From positions 176,210-226,845 of the forward strand of contig NW_014577065.1 in the NCBI RefSeq assembly GCF_000485595.1: 50,636 bases of DNA, in the 5' to 3' direction. This DNA is from Priapulus caudatus. Its lineage: Eukaryota > Priapulida > Priapulimorpha > Priapulimorphida > Priapulidae. The notes beneath the pieces are model-generated. The model ran no database searches, was not told the DNA's origin, and was given only the letters and a program-made list of their open reading frames with translations. Within the stretch, counting starts at the first letter, position 1. Every line of letters begins with the position of its first letter. This document shows positions 10,559-21,066 of this stretch, one piece after another. Both the position numbers and the translations under genes were made by a program.

Positions 10559-11053
10559 GAGGACAAGGCCAAGCTGAAGGACAAGTCGCTGTCCGAGCAC
10601 GCGCACCTCGCTCTGCAACTGACCATCGGTCACAAGGAGATCCTGAGGAACGCACAGGCGTACGCCCTCGCGCAGAGGAACCTGTCTCACGGCAAGGAGA
10701 AGGTCGGCGAGAGCGCCGCGAGCGCCTCCGACAAGGAGACGCCGACGGCGGGAGAGGGGAAGGAAGCTGTCTCCGTCGATAGTACGGAGAAGGCTGATGC
10801 GGAAACTGGGACGCCTCCCGAAGCGGATGGCGAGCGGGAAGCTTTTGCATCTCCTCCCAAGCTGAAGGAACAGTGCCCGCATGACAGCAGCCCTAGCGAG
10901 CGGAGCTCAGAGGAGGAGGCAACTACGACCGCCCCGAGTGAAGAGAAGACCGAAGACAGGGAGACCGACGATGATGTTTCTCCTATCACTAAGGAGCTCG
11001 AGCAGTCTCGGCTGCACGGGGACGCTGTACACGATTCTAATGAAAGAAAGTAA
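10559..11053 (+). CDS. SETD3: SETD3 terminal coding exon with acidic C-terminal tail
   Basis: This encodes the last 164 residues of the actin-histidine methyltransferase and the TAA stop at 11051-11053. The acceptor is GATGCAG (10552-10558). Residues EDKAKLKDKSLSEHA, then LQLTIGHKEIL, then ALAQRN parallel the vertebrate SETD3 segment of the type 'EDK..LK.HDLS.RA..AIKLRLGEKEIL..A', so identity rests on a colinear match across the splice junction. After about residue 55 of the exon the protein becomes a low-complexity Glu/Ser/Thr/Ala tail, as in other SETD3 proteins, whose tails are also acidic and poorly conserved. Coding GC is well above the flanking sequence. The open frame extends upstream to 10442 only because the intron end has no stop. 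Confidence 0.87.
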   Translation, partial: EDKAKLKDKSLSEHAHLALQLTIGHKEILRNAQAYALAQRNLSHGKEKVGESAASASDKETPTAGEGKEAVSVDSTEKADAETGTPPEADGEREAFASPPKLKEQCPHDSSPSERSSEEEATTTAPSEEKTEDRETDDDVSPITKELEQSRLHGDAVHDSNERK

Positions 11054-11881
11054 AGATGGGGGGAATATGTTACAGCGGTCTCCGTTCAGTAATTTCTGCC
11101 ATTCTCTCTCGAATAAGGCCACCTGAGGTCTATAGCCTGTTATCGCTATAATATCAATACTCACACAGTCTGTGAATGCCTTAGTGCATCCGCTTAGTTT
11201 TTTCGACGTGACGTATTATTATGTTCGATGTTAAAAGCCCAGACCCGCAGTTGAAACGCGAAGATTTAACAGTATTACGCATTAGATCTTTACCTCGTAA
11301 GTGATTGGATATGACAGCACTCACCGTAAAAATCAAGGGCATGAATTGTGTTCCGCGCAAATACTTAAAACATTTCGCTCCACTTATTTTTGTTTCTATA
11401 TTGCTTTTTATACGTTGAATATGTGTTTCTGTATTGAACAAACTGTAGACATCTCTGTGACATGTTTGAACATATTAACATGTAAATCTCCATGTGGCTA
11501 CATGTATACGTATGTCATGTATCAATACCGTTGTCTGAAATGTTGTTATTTTACATGATTAATGGGCTGGCACATTTAAATACTACTGCTATAAGAAATT
11601 GTGTGAGCGTAGTAGGGGTTCACAAGGAGTTGCAAGGTGTTTGGTAACGCCACCTTGTTACCGGGATTAATTTCCCAAATTTAGGTAATCGAGAAATTAA
11701 AAAGGATTGAAAGTTATCTCAGCAGGCGTAGTGTTTAAAATGGCAGCAGCTAATATAGCCTATTTACTCTAGTCACAATTTGCTGATCATTCATTGATGG
11801 TTGCCAGCAATTACGATTAATTGGACTATTAGCAACACACGATTAATAGCCCAGTTTCCACTATATAATGGACATTTGTTT

Positions 11882-11887
11882 AATAAA
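11882..11887 (+). promoter_or_regulatory. Candidate SETD3 polyadenylation signal
   Basis: First canonical AATAAA on the + strand after the SETD3 stop, about 830 bp downstream; another occurs at about 12340. Motif only, with no transcript evidence. Confidence 0.3.
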
Positions 11888-14320
11888 CAGTAAACTCTCG
11901 TTCACCATTTGCCAAGATCAAGACCTTTTTGTACTCGGTGTAACAACATATTTAACGAAAACCGCAAACTAACCTCTTATTTATTTATTATATAGTCATG
12001 TTTTCTAACGCGCATATTCTTGCCATTTCTTTTCTCCCAGTAAAAATAATACAGAAAGCCATTGTAATCCAACAAAAAACGATTTACCAAATTGGAAGCG
12101 ATAATTAGTTGAAATTATGCCGTATAAGACAAGATCAGTGTATGGTTATTTTGAGATGCGTTATACAGGAATAACCCAACCTTAATTAGTATCAAGTGAA
12201 AATGGAACGGTTGTTATGTTGCATGTTGTTTTGCATGGTGTGCTATAAATTTACACCGCCTTTCTCATTCTAAAGATCTTGAGAAGCCATTATTATTCTG
12301 TCTGCGTGTGTTAGTGATATCTATGATGAAAATTATTGTAATAAATTAACAAATCATGCAGACCGATAAACAGGCAACATAATAGAAACTAACTCCGAGC
12401 ATTTTCCTCCGTGACGCATGTTGTTTATTGCAGTGCGCATGCGCAGTAGAAGGTTTCCCGCCCTGTTTGTATCAGTCGTATCAATGTTTGTATCAAAGGC
12501 CGGATCAGTATATAAATTATCAAGATGATGCTCCGCTCTTGGGCGCATTTATCTCTACCTGTTATATGTAGGCGACTACCTTGCTCTGTTAAACGTTTAT
12601 CTTCCATTCATATATGCTAATTTCTCGTACTCGTATAGGCCATGGATTCTGTACGTGCCAAATTTGCGTATACGCTGGTATGTCTCTGCGGTTTATTAAT
12701 TCTAATTTGTTCGTGACTCTTGACATCGACGTGCAAGTGGGCTATGGCGCTGTTTATTGTTGAATGTTGCTACGTACGCCATTATTACTCTAGGCTGGTG
12801 TCTGGTTATAAGACTAGGCCTCCTAGTCTGTCAAAAACCTGTCAATACATTAGTCCAGGATGTTATATTTGAAGTGTAAATAATAATAAAATGGTGCTAT
12901 GTTCCGCGTGCTGCCAATCAATGATGATTGCAGGTCAATTTGATTCAATAAAACCGCGCGAGTTCGAGACATGCGCGTTTACAGATCTATTTCACATGTT
13001 TACATCATCCATATATGCGAAATGGCCAAGTTCACTGTACGCGATCTACAACTGGTTACATTATACGTTGATATATAGCACTACTAGGTAATGAAAGGCT
13101 AAGTTAAATATTCCGATGATGCATTTTCCGAGGATATATTAATGGACCCTGTTAAATTAATGCACGTCTCTTGTTCGTCTAATAGTAATGATTATGAGTT
13201 TGCTGGCAATATATCAGTAGATATCAAATAGACATCCGTGATGATTATCTTGATATAATCATTGATATATTGATATAAATCATGGCAGGCAAATTAGTAT
13301 CTCGTTAAGAATTCGTTTACTATCTCCTCTTATAGATTTCTTGCGGTTTATACGTTATATTTTTACGTGGTAGTTGACACTTGGTATAGATCCAAAATTA
13401 CGTTATACTCACGACTATATTCTAGTTATGCTATCATGATACGCAAATCGTAGAAGTTTGCATCATGTTGTTTTTTGTTGTTATGCAAAGTGTGTCGATT
13501 TTTCTATGCTTGTAATACAATGCCGCTCTATCTGCAAGTGGCAAGTAAGCACATCTAAATCATTGCTATTTAAAAGAAGCATGTTTCTTCGTGTTTATAT
13601 TTTTCTGGAGCTATTTCGCTATTTAGCTATTCACTAGGTTGGGGTGAGTTGATGGCGGACAGATATGGACAGATAATGTGCGCAGTGATTTCACTGCTAA
13701 TAAGTGGAAACAAATTAGCATAATAAATGGGAACATAATTATGATCAATGCTGTCAGTGGTAAGCTAATACGGGCATTTTAATCCATTACTTTCAGATCC
13801 TCTACTAACCCATTCTTGGTGTTATGCATAGCAGACCTGGACAAGGATTTATAGTTCACGTTAATTTATACATGCTGGTACCGAAGAAATCGACTGACAC
13901 CTGCTTAAAGGGTTTGCACTTGTCAATATTAGATGTAGAACCATATAATAATTCCATCAAACACGCAAATCATCACTTTTCTAAAAAGATTCCTCGCTGG
14001 TTACTATAATTCCTACGGACCTGAATAGCTGACATCCTCATACTGCTCGTGAGTGATAGGTGTTGATCCTTACCATCTAAGTAATATAACGAGCACGTAC
14101 CCTGCTTTGCGGAATATGTTAGCGTGTCCGAGCAGACATGTAGGTAGAATAACAACGCATGTTCAATGCGTATAACGTTGATTGGGTTTCGTTTCGGGTT
14201 AGTGCCACGCTTCCGGTGACTTATTTACGCTGCTTCGCATGTATCCGCATGCGGGTTTCTACACGTCGTCAATGGTCGAACGCACCGAAAATTTTAGATA
14301 CAACTTATTAGACGCACCAT
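11888..14320. other. Intergenic AT-rich region, no gene recognised
   Basis: Only short open frames without domains (12354-12607 -, 12891-13091 +, 13824-14009 +). Apart from the NRF1/E2F-type motifs near 12430-12460, I see no structured repeat or RNA gene. Confidence 0.45.
12430..12460. promoter_or_regulatory. NRF1-type palindrome next to an E2F-like site
   Basis: TGCGCATGCGCA, the palindromic NRF1 consensus, starts near 12434; TTTCCCGCC, an E2F-type site, starts near 12452. The two within 30 bp suggest a TATA-less promoter, possibly bidirectional. No first exon could be identified on either side. Confidence 0.35.
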
Positions 14321-14400
14321 CACGTTTATTACTCCACGTTTATTACTCCACGTTTATTACCATTACGTTTATTACACCACGTTTATTACTCATTACCTGT
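14320..14400. repeat. Short tandem repeat of CACGTTTATTACTC
   Basis: About five imperfect 14-16 bp units of CACGTTTATTACTC type. Small minisatellite, non-coding. Confidence 0.8.
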
Positions 14401-14848
14401 GAGACTAGCGTAAAATCCACAGTCTGTGGTTGACCAAGAATAAATCTTTGCAAACTCTACTGCCATCTGAACAACAGGAGCGCAGTAGAATCGATAAATG
14501 GCGCGAAAAATGGAAGGCTACCAGGGGTGTCAGATTGGTCTAATTCCTATAGCAAATAGGTCATGTCTATTTACATTATTTACCAGCAGTTCTAAAGGCA
14601 GCAGCGAAGCAAAGGGTTTTGTGTCATCGGACATCATATCTATTTCTATATACTTTATTGATCTATCTTATGCATCACATCTATCGTATAAAATCGATTA
14701 TTGCCTGCATTGTGGTATTCTGACGCATAAACACGTTAATTATAACGATAACAAAATTATTTAATAAATTAATACATAATAATAAAGTAATTAATGCAAT
14801 AAATTAATGCAATAATGCAATTGCCTTAATGCAATAAATTATTAACAT

Positions 14849-15196
14849 ATGATATTAAGAGCCCAGAAACTCGTACTATATCTTATTATAGTTTTTATAG
14901 CTCTTGATTATGTCAACAATGGACCAGTCGGTAACGCTAAGAAGTTCTTTGAGACAAACTCGAAATTCCTACGAATGATCATGACTGACAGCGGTTGCAA
15001 AGAACGACTGGGAATGTCAAGCTATAGCAAAGGACACGAGGCCTATCTACAAACCGGTAACCGGTATTCATTTTATGTTGGTAATGATTTCCATAGCTGT
15101 GGGCAATTTTCACTCAAAACTATGAAGCTCGATCCATTCACATGGCTGAAATTTCGCATCAAAGGTGAAATGACAAATATCAAATACCAGTTTTAA
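14849..15196 (+). CDS. Small putative secreted protein, orphan
   Basis: An intronless 115-residue frame with a convincing N-terminal signal peptide: short basic start (MILRAQK), hydrophobic core LVLYLIIVFIALDY, then a polar segment with a plausible cleavage after GNA (about residues 28-30). The mature part of about 85 residues is basic and has two cysteines (DSGCKERL and HSCGQF) that could form one disulfide. It is rich in aromatic and lysine residues and ends INIKYQF-like (TNIKYQF). I do not recognise the family. It lies 60 bp from the left end of the long-TIR transposon, so it could be a host gene next to an insertion or a chance frame in AT-rich DNA. No splice sites or nearby polyadenylation signal support it. 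Confidence 0.4.
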   Translation: MILRAQKLVLYLIIVFIALDYVNNGPVGNAKKFFETNSKFLRMIMTDSGCKERLGMSSYSKGHEAYLQTGNRYSFYVGNDFHSCGQFSLKTMKLDPFTWLKFRIKGEMTNIKYQF

Positions 15197-15255
15197 CGCA
15201 ATACGCGTCGTAGTAATTAGCATGCATGGAGGGAATGGGATAGGTCGCTAGCAAC

Positions 15256-15883
15256 TAGTGGAGCGACTGAGAGCCAAAAATTTAGCTCGACCCCTCCCCA
15301 CTTTAGAACAAGGCAAATGAGGTATCGTTGGATTCGTTAGGATGTCTGCTTTATGAAAAACAATGTTTTACAGTCAGATTCTAATTAAAACATGGCCAAT
15401 TAACCCCTTTTTTGCAAACACCCATAAAAAATGTGAATTTTGGAATATCAGAATAATTGTTATTTTGGCACCTTAAAAGACTGAAAACATGTTAATATCA
15501 CATTAATTCCTTTCTGCTAACGACACTCACATTATTTGGGGTTTTAACCCACTTCAATGGGGTTTTAGGCCCCTTAATACCCCAAAATCGGGGGTTTTAC
15601 TCCTTTTTGCCATTTTCCCATATTATAACAAAACAAATCTGGTCTTATTTGATTCGTAAGGATGTCAGCTGTATGAATATTAATGTTTGATTTGTATATT
15701 TTAATGCTAACATGGCTGATTAACCCCTATTTGTAAAAAAAACTGGAATTTCCCGATATCTCATTTTGTTGTTACTTTATCACTTACAAGGTTGAAAACA
15801 AGTAAATGTCACATTGTTTTCTTCCTGTCAAGGACACTGACACATTAATTAGGGATTAACCCTCTTCAGTTGGCTCCAAATAA
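15256..15883 (+). repeat. Left terminal inverted repeat of the long-TIR transposon
   Basis: Pairs with 17387-18082. Divergence between arms is low and concentrated in a few indels. Confidence 0.88.
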
Positions 15884-15946
15884 TTCCTTGAGAATATTGT
15901 TAGTGTTTGAACATACTGCCTTTTACACCGTCATGTCCGTATCACC

Positions 15947-17305
15947 TCAGACTTCATCTGTATTTTCAACCTCACTTATCTCCCGCTGATTCTCACATTC
16001 TCCACCACAGGTACAAATGTCAATGCACGCAAGTCCAGCAATGACACACTGGCATTTCTGTCCACGACAATCTTTGTCTGTGCAGTACAAATGAGTTATG
16101 TCTCTAACCTCAGCTGGTGCCGATTCATTCTGGTACAATGTTGGACAGAGTTCACCTTTTGCACTTACATGCCAACCATGGCCAACTGGGTCCATGTTCA
16201 CAGGTTTTGCGACGTGACTCTGACACCACACTGCAACTTGGCATTGGGCACGCAATACATGTTGTGCGAAGGAATCCTCTGTCGGCGGCAGTATTGATGC
16301 AGGCTTGTCAGTGGTTGTGGCGAGTACGAAACGAAGCTCATTGAGTGAAGTTTGAACTGAGATTTTTTTTCCCATGCATGAGGAGAACAAATCGCCTTGC
16401 AGTATCTAAGAAAGTAGGGACATCCTGGAATGATTTCAGACTCTGTAAGGCCTCTGCATTTTTGGTGAGAGCTGAATAAGCCGTTCGCTTTCCAAGTCTG
16501 TATAGAGCACTTGTCGTGTCACATCCCGACAGAGCATGCGCAGCCGGTAAGGACGTGCATGCTGCTTTGCCAAGTTTGGTACTGATGTGGTGTACATGTA
16601 TCAATCGTTCCTTTGTGACAAACTTTTCTGAGTGTCTAGCATGCATATACACTTCATCGGCCAGCGCTCCCCTGCTCCAGTAATATATCAGCAACACCAG
16701 AACATCTGTGTCGTCACAGCGAATGATAATCCGTGGATGGCCTCTCGACAACGTTATTGCGTGTATTACCAGGCGAGTATCCGCTTCCTCTTGTGTGCTG
16801 TACAACCCTTCAAGACTGAACACACCCACTTCATTCAGAACTTTGACGACTTCTCCATCTTCAAATCCACCTGCCAGTACTACCGATTTCTCTGCAGACA
16901 GGATATCTTGTTTATTGTCGCAGATATACTGACAGATGAATGAAGCGAGGCCTTGTTGGCATCGCACTTGAGGAAGTTCCGGTAGTTCGGAACATCCCTG
17001 TTATCTTGGATCTGGTAGTTGAGTCCGGAATTCATCATTCCTTGCCTGTGTCGCTCAGTTGATTTTATTGAATGTTTCCTATCGTACCGGTCAAAGACCA
17101 ATGTCACAACGTCAATGGTTGGATCCATGTCACTGTTCTTCAGAAGACGCACAGTTCGTTTCAGAACCACCTTTCCGAGTTCGTTGAACGTCTTGAAATG
17201 ATTCTCATTTAGGGCCTGACACATTGCCATGCCATCGATGAGGTATGCAGCAGACTGTGATGATGTCGTGGTATTCTGATGAGAAAGGACAAGAATTTCA
17301 TCCAT
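15947..17305 (-). pseudogene. Transposon protein: FEN/XPG-like nuclease pattern plus CXC cysteine cluster, frameshifted
   Basis: Three overlapping frames read as one protein of about 430 residues: 17305 to about 16949, 16949 to about 16370, then about 16370 to 15947. Breaks are near GCCTCGCTTC (about 16949) and at an A8 homopolymer (T8 on +, 16363-16370). In order the protein shows an N-terminal DGMAM motif, LVFDRYDRKHSIKSTERHRQ (resembling the XPG-N 'VFDG..P.LK...R' segment), TQEEADTRLVIHA (like the acidic E.EADA motif of FEN1), DDTDVLVLL (a paired-Asp strand) and GCDTTSAL. The C terminus has a C-x4-C-x4-C-x-C-x6-C-x3-C-x-C-x3-C cluster like half of a tesmin/TSO1 CXC DNA-binding domain. Similar multicopy ORFs are known as uncharacterised proteins in many invertebrates; the nuclease assignment is my inference. 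An in-frame TGA lies just upstream of the chosen Met. Confidence 0.75.
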
Positions 17306-17386
17306 GTTTGCTTCAAGCTTTTTGGCAAGATCTGTTTTTTCTCATGGAACCATCGTCATTGAACATTGAAGGGGGAACAGCCCCAG

Positions 17387-18082
17387 TTATTTGGAGCCAA
17401 CTGAAGAGGGTTAATCCCTAATTAATGTGTTAGTGTCGTTGACAGGAAGAAAACAATGTGACATTTACTTGTTTTCAACCTTGTATCGGGAAATTCCTGA
17501 TTTTATGTTTTTTTTTTGCAAATAGGGGGTTAATCAGCCATGTTAGCATTAAAATATGCAAATCAAACATCAATATTCATACAGCTGACATCCTTACGAA
17601 TCAAATTAGACCAGATTTGTTTTGTTATAATATGGGGGAGGGGTACTGCATCAAAACTTAGGATTGGAAAATGGCAAAAAGGTCTAAAAAAACCCCGATT
17701 TTGGGGTATTAAGGAGCCCAAAGCCCCATTGAAGTGGGTTAAACCCCCAAATAATGTGAGTGTCCTTAGCAGAAAAGAATTAATGTGATATTAACATGTT
17801 TTCAGTCTTTTAAGGGGCCAAAATAACAATTATTCTGATATTCCGAAATTCACATTTCTTATAGGTTTTTGCAAAAAAGGGGTTAATTGGCCATGTTTTA
17901 ATTAGAATCTGACTGTAAAACATTGTTTTTCATAAAGCAGACATCCTAACGAATCCAACGATACCTCATTTGCCATGTTCTAAAGTGGGGAGGGGTAACT
18001 CCTTAATTATAATAAATTTAATAAGGCCCTTTAAATTATTAAAGTAATTTAATAAGGCCCTTTTTGGGCCCGGGTCGCTCCA
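17387..18082 (-). repeat. Right terminal inverted repeat of the long-TIR transposon
   Basis: Reverse complement of 15256-15883, with an AT-rich insertion of roughly 60 bp at 18000-18065. Confidence 0.88.
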
Positions 18083-18480
18083 CTAACCAAGTTGGTCCAC
18101 TATTGCCTTGCACTCTCACCCGACAAGCTATTTGATTGATTCCACACAGCAGGTGTATCATTAGATTAATTGCTACACTTATTATTGAGTATCGCGCAAA
18201 CTCAAGCCTTATACTCAGGTTATCATAAAATAATTATCATGAAAATCATATCTCCACTCTTGTAAATAATCAGATGCTTTTACTAAGTACCCAACAAGGC
18301 TGCAAAAATATAACGCTATAATGTATAAAGCCTCGAGGAAGTGTAGCCTCGAGAGGTTTGGCCATTGATTAAACCACATTTCACGCAATCGAACGAAATC
18401 CTGATAGTGAATGATAGCGTGTGAGATAGAGATAGAATGAGAGAGGGAGGCGAGGTGGAAATAGCCCGAGGGGTGACGGA
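18083..18480. other. No gene seen
   Basis: Ordinary AT-rich sequence grading into GA-rich sequence. No domain-bearing frame. Confidence 0.4.
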
Positions 18481-18498
18481 TAGAAAACAAGAGTACGT

Positions 18499-18534
<36 letters not shown>

Positions 18535-18713
18535 GGATAAGAGAGGAATGTAGGGTCAGATGAAATGCGAGCAAGAGATGGACAGGTTAAAGGAATGAAA
18601 GACAGCGCAAAACGGACAGAAAGACCACGAACGAGCATGTAGGCGTGTGCAATAGAAAGTGAGGGACGGGAAGAAGGGGTGAGAGAAAGAGCGACATAAC
18701 AAGAGACGGACAG

Positions 18714-18807
<94 letters not shown>

Positions 18808-18812
18808 CCCTG
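18420..18812. repeat. (GA)n microsatellites
   Basis: Two long GA tracts (18501-18532 and 18716-18806) in GA-biased DNA. The minus-strand Ser/Leu-rich frames (up to 125 codons) are translations of these tracts. Confidence 0.95.
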
Positions 18813-19019
18813 GAGAACGGCTGATGCTGTCACTTTTTAGACAACGGTAAACGATGCGGTGAGTTAATAATAACGCCGGTCCTTCTGATGACTGACAAGC
18901 TTCTTCTGATGTCTGACAATATTCAACTGACAAGCTGCGGGACTGCGCCTAATTTCGCTGACTCACCGCGGCTTTAAACTAGTCATGCGCAGTGCGCATT
19001 ATAGTGAACCACTATGTGC

Positions 19020-19265
19020 GCGCGCAACCACACGCACACAGGCACGCACACACACGCACGTAGGCACGCGCACACACGCGCACGCATGCACACACGCACG
19101 TAGGCACGCGCGTACGCATGCATGCACACACGCACGTAGGCACGCGCACACACGCGCACGCATGCACACACGCACGTAGGCACACGCACACACGCGCACG
19201 CATGCACACACGCACGTAGGCACGCGCACACACGCGCACGCATGCACACACGCACGTATCGGCAC
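19020..19265. repeat. CA/CG-rich 40-bp tandem array
   Basis: About five copies of a 40-bp unit containing CACACACGCACGTAGGCACG and CGCACACACGCGCACGCATG. Overlapping Cys/Val/Arg frames on the minus strand are repeat translations. Confidence 0.9.
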
Positions 19266-19800
19266 TCGCGTACGCACGCAAAAGACGCACGTATCTTAAC
19301 GGAGCATCAATATTCAGCGTTACAGCTGTATTATATCGTACACACGTATTACGATTATGTATTGTTTAAGTGGTCATTGCTAATTACGCAAGCCATTAAT
19401 GCTCGGTGCGGTTTGTGAACTCGACAGCCATCGGATAAGTAGGAGATGGACGCTAAACGTATTACGAACATTGTAGTTGTTCATCTAGCGTGCATGCGGG
19501 CGTGCGTGTGCAAATTTTTCTGCTTGTCGATAGAACATATTCATTCTTATTTTCATAAACTTCCCCTCGTAATTTTTATAGATGTAATATAAAAACGTCG
19601 ACAGGTGGTATTTATAAATAAACGAGATTGTGCCGTGTATTTCTTCCTTTTCGATAATTTCACAATAATTTGAAAGTCATTATTGATTTTTTGTGCGCAT
19701 TAATGGTAGTCTTCGCTGAATGGCATCATGTGACTCACTTTGAGATCACGTGATAAAACCATAGCCTTGATTCATTTCCCCGTCTGTCACTCGCCCACTC
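19266..19800. other. No gene seen
   Basis: AT-rich non-coding sequence between the CA/CG array and a CT microsatellite. No frame of interest. Confidence 0.4.
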
Positions 19801-19814
19801 TCTCTTTCGTTCTT

Positions 19815-19867
<53 letters not shown>

Positions 19868-19925
19868 CTGCTCTCTCCTCGTCTCTCTCCTCTCTCTCTC
19901 TGTCTCTCTCGGCCCGTCCGTCCGT
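19797..19925. repeat. (CT)n-rich microsatellite
   Basis: Interrupted TCTC tract followed by (GTCC)n. The Ser/Leu frame at 19740-19997 is a repeat translation. Confidence 0.93.
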
Positions 19926-19989
19926 CCATCATGCCATCCATCTATCCAAAAACAGGGGGCGCATACACCTACGCATACACTCGCGCGAG

Positions 19990-20210
19990 CAGGCTAAAGC
20001 ATAACGCGCACACAACCCGAAGCAAACACAACTGAACGCTGGAGCAAACCGTCTTTCGCGTCGATTTCGTGGCATGTGCGGATTCCCCCGAAACAAAAAA
20101 CATTGCTCAGCTGAGCGTGTTTCGCTGAACAAGCAATTTGATTCAGCGGAGTGTGTTTTCGCCTGAGCGTACGTTTTGCTCGGTGTGTGCGTCAATTGTT
20201 CTTCTACAAC
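19990..20210. mobile_element. Half-copy of palindromic family A, truncated
   Basis: Starts at the hinge (GGCTAAAGCATAACGCGCACAC) and continues as one arm (CGAAACAAAAAACATTGCTCAGCTGAGC ... GCGTCAATTGTTCTTCTACA), matching 20781-21000. Its outer end stops where palindrome B begins at 20211, suggesting B inserted into or recombined with it. Confidence 0.7.
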
Positions 20211-20437
20211 TTTGCTCAGCTGTGTTGCTGTGTCGGGTGGCGTGTGTGCGCTTGCTCGCCGAGCAGAAGCGCGAAACGCTGCGAAAACAAAATTTCCAGT
20301 TTTGCTCGGTGTGTGCGTGTGCTTAAAGCCTAGCGCACACACCCGAGCAAAACGGGATTTTGTTTTCCAGCGTTTTCGCTTCTGCTCGGCGAGCAAGCGC
20401 ACACCACCCACCCGACACAGCACACAGCTGAGCAAAA
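20211..20437. mobile_element. Palindromic MITE, family B
   Basis: Arms of about 105 bp (20211-20317 and 20333-20437) pair around a short hinge TGCTTAAAGCCTAGCGCACA. Arm motifs include TTTGCTCAGCTGTG, GCTTGCTCGCCGAGCAGAAG and TTTTGCTCGG. The hinge is almost identical to that of palindrome A at 20764-20785, so the two are related. Non-coding. Confidence 0.82.
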
Positions 20438-20503
20438 CATACCAGAAACACTGCGTACAGCGCCGCTGTCACATGACATCAAAAATAGCCATCCAATGGA
20501 CAT

Positions 20504-21066
20504 CCATTTTGTGTGTCATAGTGAATTTTTAAGATATTGATTGAGACCGCGTCTGTGGCGTTTCGCTGTGAGGCAAACGATTGACGCACACACCCGAGCA
20601 AACTACGTTATGCGAAAACACGCTCCGCGAATCAAACATTGCTTGTTCAGTGAAACACGTTCAGCTGAGCAATGTTTTTTGTTTCGGGAATTTGCACACA
20701 GCCACGAACATCAAGCGAAACACGTTTTGCTCCACGTTCAGGTGTTTTGCTCGGGTGTGTGCGTTATGCTTAAAGCCCAGCGCACACATCCGAGCAAAAC
20801 ACCTGAACGTAGAGCAAAACACCTGAACGTAGAGCAAAAACGCGTTTCGCTCGATGTTCGTGGCTGTGTGCGGATTCCCGAAACAAAAAAACATTGCTCA
20901 GCTGAGCATGTTCAGCTGAACAAGCAATGTTTGATTCGCTGAACGTGTTTTCGCCTGAACGTACGTTTTGCTCGGGTGTGTGCGTCAATCGTTCTGCTAC
21001 ACAGCGAAACGCCACAGACGGTCTCCAATCAATATCCTTAAAAATATCACATGACACACAAAATGG
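20504..21066. mobile_element. Palindromic fold-back MITE, family A
   Basis: The 560-bp palindrome runs from CCATTTTGTGTGTCAT (20504) to ATGACACACAAAATGG (ending 21066), with a 17-bp hinge around 20772. Arms carry GGTGTGTGCGTCAATCG, GAGCAAAAC, TTCGCTGTG and a self-complementary GCTCAGCTGAGC. The right arm has a 20-bp tandem duplication of ACCTGAACGTAGAGCAAAAC. Apparent open frames on both strands arise from this symmetry and have no domain. Confidence 0.83.

Larger units (their letters stand above)
15256..18082. mobile_element. DNA transposon with very long TIRs, carrying a nuclease-like/CXC gene
   Basis: The left (15256-15883) and right (17387-18082) arms are near-exact reverse complements over about 600 bp, sharing blocks such as TTAGAACA...GGCAAATGAGGTATCG, AATTGTTATTTTGGC and GGTTTTAACCC. 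The right arm carries an extra AT-rich insertion with a duplicated TTTAATAAGGCCCTTT near its outer end and lacks about 28 bp near 17490. Outermost matching bases are TAGTGGAGCGAC; if the element starts at GTGGAGCGAC it is flanked by TA on both sides, the smallest consistent target duplication. The 1.5 kb interior holds a single minus-strand gene. I see no DDE/D transposase, so either this protein is the mobilising enzyme of a little-described group or the copy is non-autonomous. Confidence 0.85.
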
